DNA of 12,621 bases from assembly GCA_902491915.1 (NCBI GenBank), contig CABUJL010000048.1, positions 1 to 12,621 on the forward strand, read 5' to 3'. How positions within the stretch are numbered: position 1 is the first letter of the stretch; the number at the start of each line of letters is the position of its first letter. Shown piece after piece: positions 1-6,226 of the stretch. The notes under the pieces were generated by a model. It was not told the origin of the DNA. It saw only the letters and a program-made list of their open reading frames with translations, and ran no database searches. A program made the position numbers and the translations under genes. Source of the DNA: an uncultured Collinsella sp. (GTDB lineage: Bacteria; Actinomycetota; Coriobacteriia; Coriobacteriales; Coriobacteriaceae).

Positions 1-407
1 GCGAGCGTCTCGTCCGGCGTAAAGTAAACCTCGCAGCCAAAGATGGGCTTGATGACCAGAGGCGGCTTGAGCTCGTCGATGTTGCCCTTCTCATCCCACA
101 TGGCCATGTCCTTCACATACTGGGCATGCTCGCGCGGGTTTGCCTCGGGATCGGGCTCCACCAGCTCGTCGCGGCGATCCTTTTCCAAGAAGGCCTTGTC
201 GTGGCTCCAGGTTTTGTACTCGGGCGTGTTGTGGTTGACGGCGTCGCAGGCCAGCGCCAGATCGGGCACGCCATACATGTAGCCGTGGTCGGTAATGGCC
301 ACGGCGGGCATGCCCAGCTCAACGGCACGGTTGACCATATCCTGGATACGGGTTGCGCCGTCGAGCATGGAAAAGACAGTGTGGTTGTGCAGATGGACAA
401 ATGCCAT
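1..407 (-). CDS. dnaE: DNA polymerase III subunit alpha, N-terminal part (PHP domain), cut by window edge
   Basis: This is the first 135 residues of the replicative polymerase catalytic subunit, which copies DNA in the cytoplasm as part of the Pol III holoenzyme. The protein starts MAFVHLHNHTVFSMLDGA, the classic opening of the PHP domain, followed by the AITDHGYMYG block (residues 37-46) and FGCEVYFTP (123-131). The metal-binding PHP residues H7, H9, D40 and H41 are present. Between residues about 56 and 117 there is a charged stretch of roughly 60 residues where most DnaE proteins pass almost directly to the I-K-P-I-x-G-x-E strand; this looks like a lineage-specific insertion in an intact gene, not a frameshift. 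The start is the ATG at 407, with GGAG ending 8 bases upstream. The polymerase domains lie beyond the window. PolC is unlikely, since a PHP domain at the extreme N-terminus is the DnaE arrangement. Confidence 0.95.
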   Translation of the reverse strand, partial: MAFVHLHNHTVFSMLDGATRIQDMVNRAVELGMPAVAITDHGYMYGVPDLALACDAVNHNTPEYKTWSHDKAFLEKDRRDELVEPDPEANPREHAQYVKDMAMWDEKGNIDELKPPLVIKPIFGCEVYFTPDETL

Positions 408-446
408 GTGATGAGCTCCGATGCGGGTTCGTGTTCTGACTGAACG

Positions 447-452
447 ATTTTA
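447..452 (-). promoter_or_regulatory. Candidate -10 box for dnaE
   Basis: TAAAAT on the minus strand, about 40 bases upstream of the dnaE start codon. No good -35 hexamer is visible at 16-18 bases; the nearest candidate, TTCGGG, is 19 bases upstream. It is the only AT-rich stretch in an otherwise GC-rich upstream region, so it is a plausible but weak call. Confidence 0.3.
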
Positions 453-501
453 CCGCACGGCGCGGACGGCACCCGAACCTAGCCAAACCCACACGGGTAG
501 T

Positions 502-522
502 CTTTTTGGAACCTTCAAAAAG
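502..522. repeat. AT-rich hairpin in the MFS-dnaE gap
   Basis: CTTTTTGGA-ACC-TTCAAAAAG forms a 9-bp stem (one G-T pair) with a 3-base loop. There is no T tract after the stem on either strand, so it is not a standard intrinsic terminator. It lies about 95 bases upstream of the dnaE start and 125 bases downstream of the MFS stop. The rest of 408-647 has no gene I can support: a GC-rich dnaE-proximal part, then AT-richer sequence with the 10-bp inverted repeat at 540-549/640-649. Confidence 0.4.
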
Positions 523-539
523 GGGAATGAGGGCATCCA

Positions 540-649
540 GATATATCGAGTATTACTGGAACCCCGGCGATGCGCGGAATGATTTGTGACGAATAGTCAT
601 GTCCATCAAGAAGGCTCGACGCTTCGGATAGCTCGTCAATCGATATATC
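540..649. repeat. 10-bp inverted repeat at the 3' end of the MFS gene
   Basis: GATATATCGA at 540-549 and its exact reverse complement TCGATATATC at 640-649 are separated by 90 bases. The right arm overlaps the MFS stop codon (648-650). The arms are too far apart for a simple terminator and neither is followed by a T tract. Confidence 0.45.
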
Positions 650-1847
650 AATTCTTGGAGACCTGCATTCCTACCATTTTTAATGAAACGACGGCGGTAA
701 TTGCTATCGCGATTGCGCCAATAATACCGAGCGCTATCTGAATGGGATATAACCCTAACACATGTCCAAATATGGAGAAAAACGTTGCGGAAAAGAGAGC
801 CCTTACCAGAGATGCGATGGAAAGGATCGTCGCGCGGAGATCGTCCGCTATCGCGTCTTGGATTAAGTTTTCCGAAGTGATGTACACCACTTCTGGGAGA
901 AAACAAAGCACCATGCTAAGGCCAAACAAACACAGCGGATTTGAAGCGAACCACGGAAGAATCATGAAAAGGCCAGCCTCAATTAGCATCGAGCCGCGCA
1001 TGGTATTTCTTTTCCCGAAACTCGATGAGAAGAAATCTGCTGCAATGTAGGCCGTCGCATTTACTGCATAGGATGCACCGAAAAAGATTCCTATTATGGA
1101 GACGGGAGCATCAAATGCGTCGAATACCAACTGATTCAAGTTGTAATAACTCCCGTAGAATCCGTCGAGCATGCTTGTGCCGATGAGGAGAAGCAATACC
1201 GCAAAAGCGGATTCTCCAACGCGCCAGGTCTCGCGCCTGAACATCTTGGCTGCGTCAAACCTCCCCTTTTCTGATCTTTCAGAACGGGTCGTTTCCGTCC
1301 TCTCAATGGGATACAGAAGGAAAAGCTGCAGGAGATAGAAAACGGAGACACATACGTAGAGGGCACTCCAAGATACTTGGGCAATGAAAGATCCGAGCAC
1401 AATTGCCATTCCCGTAGCGATTGATTGCGCGGCAAGCAGCCGAGCGTTGATGGTGAGGAAGCGCTCTCCTTGACCGGCATTTCGGGCAATTTCATATAAA
1501 AGTGCTTGTTCGGATCCCGATTGAAGGGAGTAGGCGAGTGCCTCAACAAGGGAAAGCACGACAAGAAAGGGGCCTGAGAGCAACAGCATGCCGGCGGTAT
1601 GGAAGAAAAGCAGCAGCACGCCCACTTGAATCGAAAACTTCTTTCCAAAGAAATCGCCTATCAGCCCTGTTGGCAGCTCGAGGACGACCGTTGCTATGTT
1701 GAACAGGGCTTGATAAAGCGCGATTTCCGTAACAGACATTCCTTTCTCCGCAAGGAAAAGTAGAAACACTCCCCGATTTAAAACAAATCCCGTGAGAACG
1801 AAAAAGGCGGAATAGACGTGCAGTTGCGTAGTGGCATTCTTATTCAT
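648..1847 (-). CDS. MFS transporter, 12 transmembrane helices, probable efflux type
   Basis: A 399-residue inner-membrane protein, the usual length for a major facilitator superfamily permease. The hydropathy pattern supports two six-helix bundles joined by a charged cytoplasmic loop near residues 180-205 (rich in E, R, T, S). The signature motif A between helices 2 and 3 is clear: GLIGDFFGKK at residues 61-70, preceded by ELPT, an arrangement common in drug-efflux and related MFS proteins. The substrate cannot be read from the sequence. The start is the ATG at 1847, with an in-frame stop three codons upstream; no good ribosome binding site precedes it. Sampled 60-base stretches are about 47 percent GC against about 70 percent in addA, so the gene is probably acquired. 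It lies downstream of the DUF3284 gene on the same strand after a 103-bp gap. Family is secure; role is unknown. Confidence 0.88.
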   Translation of the reverse strand: MNKNATTQLHVYSAFFVLTGFVLNRGVFLLFLAEKGMSVTEIALYQALFNIATVVLELPTGLIGDFFGKKFSIQVGVLLLFFHTAGMLLLSGPFLVVLSLVEALAYSLQSGSEQALLYEIARNAGQGERFLTINARLLAAQSIATGMAIVLGSFIAQVSWSALYVCVSVFYLLQLFLLYPIERTETTRSERSEKGRFDAAKMFRRETWRVGESAFAVLLLLIGTSMLDGFYGSYYNLNQLVFDAFDAPVSIIGIFFGASYAVNATAYIAADFFSSSFGKRNTMRGSMLIEAGLFMILPWFASNPLCLFGLSMVLCFLPEVVYITSENLIQDAIADDLRATILSIASLVRALFSATFFSIFGHVLGLYPIQIALGIIGAIAIAITAVVSLKMVGMQVSKN

Positions 1848-1907
1848 TTGGCACTACCAACAACTATTTTTGTCGGGCCGCTCGCTACTGATTCGAAGCC
1901 TGAAGTG

Positions 1908-1924
1908 TTCACAGTTGATGTGAA
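1908..1924. promoter_or_regulatory. Short dyad between DUF3284 and MFS genes
   Basis: TTCACA-gttga-TGTGAA is a perfect 6-bp dyad with a 5-base spacer, about 60 bases upstream of the MFS start and 27 bases downstream of the DUF3284 stop. It could be an operator for the transporter or a weak 3'-end hairpin; there is no T tract. No convincing promoter hexamers are visible in the 103-bp gap. Confidence 0.25.
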
Positions 1925-1950
1925 GAGCGGTAAAGCTTTTGCACAGGGTA

Positions 1951-2460
1951 TCAATGGAATACATCCGAAGCGTTTTCGGCAGTATCATCGGCAAAGACGG
2001 GATTAGCCTTTACGCGGCGCTCACCCTCGATGTATTTGACGATTTGATCAATCGTCTGGTTGGCGTGGCTCTTGAGCTTGCGCTCATAGAAGAAGAGGCC
2101 AAGCTTGCCGCGCGTGCCAGACGTGTTGCCACCCACACCCTGAAAATCCTCGGTATAGGTGAGCTCGCAGGCACCATCGCCAGCAGGTGCAGCCTCATAG
2201 CGCATGGTATTGATGCCCGCCGCATACTGAAAACGGACCTCATAGAGGCACGGGTAGTCAAAGTGCTTGATCTTAACCTTGATCGCCGTGCCCTTGGCCT
2301 TGCCTTTTGCGGACTGGGCGCGCTTCTCGTACTTATAGCCGTTGAGCTTGTTGCGGCTGGGACGCTTGCCCGTGGCGTTCTCGATATCCTGCATGATGGA
2401 CCCCGCCAGAGCGTCAAAAAGCTCCTCCGGTGTCACCTTAAGCGTTTTGGTGAGCTGCAT
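1951..2460 (-). CDS. DUF3284 domain-containing protein
   Basis: A 169-residue soluble protein without signal peptide or membrane segment. It fits the DUF3284 family: an N-terminal helix with ITGKR-like text (here SIMQDIENATGKRPSRNKLNG, residues about 21-41), a basic linker, then beta-strand text such as EVRFQYAAGINTMRYEA and CELTYTEDFQG, and a C-terminal helix. The family is probably SRPBCC-like in fold and is often found near sugar PTS genes, but no PTS gene is in this window and its biochemical role is unknown. The C-terminal 25 residues are polar and look disordered. The start is the ATG at 2460 with AAGGAG 5 bases upstream, a strong site. GC content matches the housekeeping genes, so the composition change begins downstream of this gene. 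Confidence 0.8.
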   Translation of the reverse strand: MQLTKTLKVTPEELFDALAGSIMQDIENATGKRPSRNKLNGYKYEKRAQSAKGKAKGTAIKVKIKHFDYPCLYEVRFQYAAGINTMRYEAAPAGDGACELTYTEDFQGVGGNTSGTRGKLGLFFYERKLKSHANQTIDQIVKYIEGERRVKANPVFADDTAENASDVFH

Positions 2461-2493
2461 GATGGCTCCTTATTCGTTTGAACCGTTCGAGTC

Positions 2494-2499
2494 ATTGTA
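2494..2499 (-). promoter_or_regulatory. Candidate -10 box for the DUF3284 gene
   Basis: TACAAT on the minus strand, 33 bases upstream of the DUF3284 start codon and ahead of its AAGGAG site. The sequence 17 bases upstream has no recognisable -35 hexamer, so the call rests on the -10 and its position. Confidence 0.35.
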
Positions 2500-2546
2500 A
2501 CGCCCCAGGCTCTCCCATGCGTTGCGGTGCCATTTGGACGATTGAG

Positions 2547-2588
2547 GGCTTTACAGCCGCAAAACTAACCAAATAGCACCGTAAAGCC
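2547..2588 (-). repeat. Inverted repeat with long loop just after addA
   Basis: On the minus strand GGCTTTAC and GTAAAGCC form an exact 8-bp stem around a 26-base loop, starting 8 bases past the addA stop codon. No T tract follows, so it is not a textbook intrinsic terminator, but the position suits a 3'-end structure of the addBA transcript. It separates addA from the DUF3284 promoter region. Confidence 0.45.
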
Positions 2589-2596
2589 TGAGGTGG

Positions 2597-5500
2597 CTAG
2601 AGGTTGTAGGTGACCACTTGAGGTTCGGCGGGTTCGACGAAGATGGCTGGATTCGCCTGTTCCACGCGGACGAACTTGACGGTCACGGCCTCAAATCCCG
2701 CCTTGTGCAACGCATCGGCGTAGACGCGCGCCTGCAGGGCGTGCTTCTCGAGCAGCTGGTCCGGCGTCTCATCCGGCGTGCCACCCGTCTTGTAATCGAT
2801 GACCAGTGCGCGCGACGGATCGGCCGGATCGGTGGCCAGTGCATCGATAGCGCCCTCAGCATAGGCACCGTAACGAGCGATGTCCTCGTCCTCGCAGCCC
2901 AGCGAGAAGAACGGCACCTCGGCACGGATGCACGGCCACGCGAGCAGCTCGGCACGAACCGACGACTTGAGCCAACGATCCAGAGCGACATCGAAGCGCT
3001 CGCGCTGTTCCGGCGTCAGGCGCCACAGGCGCGCCAGTGCATCGGCACGCTCAGCGGGCAGCGCATCGGCACCCATCTCGATGAGCCACTGGCAGGCAGC
3101 GTGGAAGGCCGAGCCCAGCGCCATGGGATTACCGGCGGGCTCGACAGCAGCCACGTCCGCATCCGTCATCTCCGAGCCATCCGACTCCGCATCATCGCCA
3201 GCCTCGTCCATGGGCACGCGCGTCTCGGCGGCACGGTCCTCGGCCTCGGCATGCAGCGCCGCGGCAATCGACGAATAGCTGTACGAATCACGCGCCGGGA
3301 ACGGACAGATGCCCATGCGCACGCCCGCCGCCTGGGGATATACGAGTTCAAACGAATCGGGCTTGGGATCGGCAGGACCAGGCACAGTTGAGTGCGCAGC
3401 ATTATCGGCGACATCGGTATCGCCACGAACGAGCCTGCCCTCGGCATCCAGCGAAGCATTGGCCTCAAACGCCTGCTCGCCAAAGGTAAAGTCCGAAAGC
3501 GAAATGAGCTCGTAGTCGCCCGGCTGGGAGTTGTCGAACACCAGGCGGTCGGCATCGAGCTGCGGCATGTCCAGAGCGTCGGTCGGCAAAATACGGCGCA
3601 GCACGTCGTAGGTCAGATCGGTCTCGACGTCGAAGGTCGGCGCCGTCACCTTGCCGCGGCTCACGCCGGCATCCATCGCCAAGATCACCAGCTCGCGCGC
3701 ACGCGTCATGGCAACATAGAGCAAGCGGGCCCGCTCCTCGAGCGAAAGCTGCAGGTCATCGTTGCGCAGGCGAGCAAATGCCTCGGCGGGAGAACCCGTC
3801 GCGCAGACATCCTCCATGAGCTCCGGCGGCAGCCACAGCGACGTGCCCTTGCCCTTAAACGCATGCTCAAACTGCTTTTTGACGTCATCGCCCTTTACGA
3901 ACGTGCCGTCCGCGAGTTTAATGCCGTCGAAGCGTGCCGGCAGCGCCACGACCTGCGCTCCGCCCTCAACGCGACCCATCTGTGCCGCACCCGAGGACTT
4001 ACGCACGCCAAAGCACTCCGCGACCGCCACGACCGGATATTCCAGACCCTTGGAGGCATGCACCGTCATGATGCGCACCGCGCCGTCGCCCTCCTCGTTG
4101 AGGGCACCCGGGGCTTCCTTGCCCGCCAGGAAGCGATCGAAGGCAAGCGCGATGGAACGCGGCAAGTTGCCGAACCCGGCCTCCGCCTCGGCCACAGCGT
4201 CGAGCGCCTTGAGCACGTTGGCGGCAATGGCCTTGCCCTCGGGACCACGCTGTGCCAGACGCACAAACCAGCCGGAGGCGTTAACCACGTCGCGCGCGAT
4301 GGCGGCGAACGAATCGCGGCCCACGCGACGAAGCGCATACCGCAGAACCTCGCGGGCGCGCGTCACGAGCGGCAGGCCCTGCAGGCCCGGCACGTCGAAA
4401 TCGCTCATGATGCCTGCATCGATGTTGCGGCGCGAGGTCTCCCCCGTCTGCTCGTCGAGCTTGGTCGCAAGCGCCAAAAACTCCTGGGCGCCGAGTGCAA
4501 ACATCGGCGATGCCAGCAGCGGCATAAGGCCCTGCGCCGTATCGGCCGGGTTGGCGAGCGCGCAGACCAGGGCGCGCACCGTCTGCACCTCGGCAGCCTG
4601 CGCAAAGACCGAGCCGCCCGCGATGACGCAGTCGAGCCCCTGGTCGCGGAAGGCCTGTGCGTAGACGTCTGCGTTGGTCATGCGGCCCAGCAGCAGCACC
4701 ATGCCGCCCTGGGGCTGGCCGGCATCGGCAAGCGCGCGGAAGCGCTCCGCGATTGCACGGGCCTTGGCCTGTGTGCGCTCCTGCGTGCTGCCGCCGGCAA
4801 CAAAGAGGGCCTGGCGACGCGAGGCATCTGCCACCAGCGTGTCCTTGCGGCCGTCGCTCGCCTCAAGATCCAAAAAGCCCTGCATCAGGCCGCCGTCATC
4901 GCCGTCGAAGACGCGTGCCACGTAACGCAGTATCTCGTCGTGACTGCGGAAGTTGCGCACGAGCTTGACGAGCTCGCCGGTGGGGACATCCAGCGTGGCA
5001 ACCGTCTCGGACGCCGCCGTCGATCCCACTTTGCGCTCCTGGCGACGGAAGACCTCGACCTCGGCGCCGCGGAAGCGATAGATCGACTGCTGCGCATCGC
5101 CCACGGTACACAGCGCGCGCTCCCCCGCACCCGTCAGGTAGCGGATCAGATCGACCTGCATCTGGTCGGTATCCTGAAACTCATCGATCATGACCATCTT
5201 AAAGCGGCCCTCGTACGCAGCGCGAATGGCCGGGTAATCGCGCAGGGCCTCGTAGGCCATGCGCAGCAGGTCGTTGTTGTCGAGGGCAGACTGGCCGGCC
5301 TTCAGCGCGCGATACTCGGCCTCTACAGAGCGGGCCAAGCCCACCAGCGCATCGAGCGCGGGACCACCGCAGGCCAGCGCGATATTGATAAATGCATCGG
5401 CAGCCTCGGCCTTGAGCAGCTCGACCTGCTCCTTGGGGAACGCCTTGCTCGCGCGCGGCATGGTGCACGACATCATGAGCCGCGCCGCATCGGCCATGGT

Positions 5501-6223
5501 CTTGCCGCTCGCCTCGAACGCATCGATGGCGTCGAGTGCAACCTGCGCCTTCTCGGTCGCCGCCTTGCTTGCACCCAACGCCGATCGATAGGCATCGGCG
5601 AGTGCCGAGGTATCGGCCTGGCCGCGCGCCACGCGCACGTCGTCCATACCGCCCGGCAGCTGGCTCGACAGCTCCAGCAGCTCGCGCACCAGGCCCTTGA
5701 TGGTGGTGCCGGCGCCAAAGGGGCCGCCCTCGCCCGCCATGGGATACCAGGCGTAGAGGGCCTTGAGCGATGCCGCGAGCTCGGGGGCGGCATCGGGCGC
5801 CGTCGCGCGGGCCAGCACATGCTCAACAGCCTGGTCCATGAGCTCGTCGGTATCGGTGAGCACCGTGAACTCGGGGTCGATGCCCAGCTCCAGCGCATGC
5901 GCGCGCAGGATGCGCGAACACATGCCGTGAATGGTCGAGATCCACGCATCGTCGACGGTCAGGGCCTCCTCGTCCATGCCCTCGTCGATGAGCGCGCGGC
6001 GCACGCGGTCACGGATCTCGGCCGCGGCATCTTTGGTAAAGGTAATGGCGAGCACCTGGTCCAGATGCTCAACGAACGGACCAGACTCGGGCGAGAGCGC
6101 GTAGACGATGCGGCGCGTAAGGGTAAAGGTCTTACCCGAACCGGCGCCCGCCGAGACAAACAGCGGGCGGTCGAGCGTTTTGACAATCTGCAGCTGTTGC
6201 GGCATCAAAGTCGAAAGATCCAT
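2597..6223 (-). CDS. addA: ATP-dependent helicase-nuclease subunit A (AddA), UvrD/RecB-like helicase with PD-(D/E)XK nuclease
   Basis: The 1208-residue motor and nuclease subunit of the AddAB complex, which resects double-strand breaks for RecA loading. All superfamily 1 helicase motifs are visible: Q-motif region PQQLQIV (8-14), Walker A AGAGSGKT (25-32), Walker B DEFQDTD (347-353), motif III VGDAQQSIYRFRG (374-386), motif V TVHASKGLEYP (720-730) and motif VI LLYVAMTRARELV (834-846). An acidic linker at about 995-1030 leads to a RecB-family nuclease with D1127, D1143-Y-K1145 and Q1164-xxx-Y1168, so both activities look intact. Length is close to Bacillus AddA. The ATG at 6223 lies 3 bp after the addB stop; AAGGAGGG (6235-6242), inside the end of addB, is 11 bases upstream, a longer spacing than usual. 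Co-transcription with addB is very likely. RecB proper is less likely because the partner is AddB-like and no recC or recD is present. Confidence 0.93.
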   Translation of the reverse strand: MDLSTLMPQQLQIVKTLDRPLFVSAGAGSGKTFTLTRRIVYALSPESGPFVEHLDQVLAITFTKDAAAEIRDRVRRALIDEGMDEEALTVDDAWISTIHGMCSRILRAHALELGIDPEFTVLTDTDELMDQAVEHVLARATAPDAAPELAASLKALYAWYPMAGEGGPFGAGTTIKGLVRELLELSSQLPGGMDDVRVARGQADTSALADAYRSALGASKAATEKAQVALDAIDAFEASGKTMADAARLMMSCTMPRASKAFPKEQVELLKAEAADAFINIALACGGPALDALVGLARSVEAEYRALKAGQSALDNNDLLRMAYEALRDYPAIRAAYEGRFKMVMIDEFQDTDQMQVDLIRYLTGAGERALCTVGDAQQSIYRFRGAEVEVFRRQERKVGSTAASETVATLDVPTGELVKLVRNFRSHDEILRYVARVFDGDDGGLMQGFLDLEASDGRKDTLVADASRRQALFVAGGSTQERTQAKARAIAERFRALADAGQPQGGMVLLLGRMTNADVYAQAFRDQGLDCVIAGGSVFAQAAEVQTVRALVCALANPADTAQGLMPLLASPMFALGAQEFLALATKLDEQTGETSRRNIDAGIMSDFDVPGLQGLPLVTRAREVLRYALRRVGRDSFAAIARDVVNASGWFVRLAQRGPEGKAIAANVLKALDAVAEAEAGFGNLPRSIALAFDRFLAGKEAPGALNEEGDGAVRIMTVHASKGLEYPVVAVAECFGVRKSSGAAQMGRVEGGAQVVALPARFDGIKLADGTFVKGDDVKKQFEHAFKGKGTSLWLPPELMEDVCATGSPAEAFARLRNDDLQLSLEERARLLYVAMTRARELVILAMDAGVSRGKVTAPTFDVETDLTYDVLRRILPTDALDMPQLDADRLVFDNSQPGDYELISLSDFTFGEQAFEANASLDAEGRLVRGDTDVADNAAHSTVPGPADPKPDSFELVYPQAAGVRMGICPFPARDSYSYSSIAAALHAEAEDRAAETRVPMDEAGDDAESDGSEMTDADVAAVEPAGNPMALGSAFHAACQWLIEMGADALPAERADALARLWRLTPEQRERFDVALDRWLKSSVRAELLAWPCIRAEVPFFSLGCEDEDIARYGAYAEGAIDALATDPADPSRALVIDYKTGGTPDETPDQLLEKHALQARVYADALHKAGFEAVTVKFVRVEQANPAIFVEPAEPQVVTYNL

Positions 6224-6226
6224 GGT

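Noticed and set aside
1848..1985. Possible small peptides encoded on the minus strand just ahead of the MFS gene (a leader or RiPP-like precursor)
   Set aside because: Two frames are open for 33-45 codons, but neither has a good start with a ribosome binding site, and the upstream part overlaps the DUF3284 coding end. There are no maturation genes nearby.
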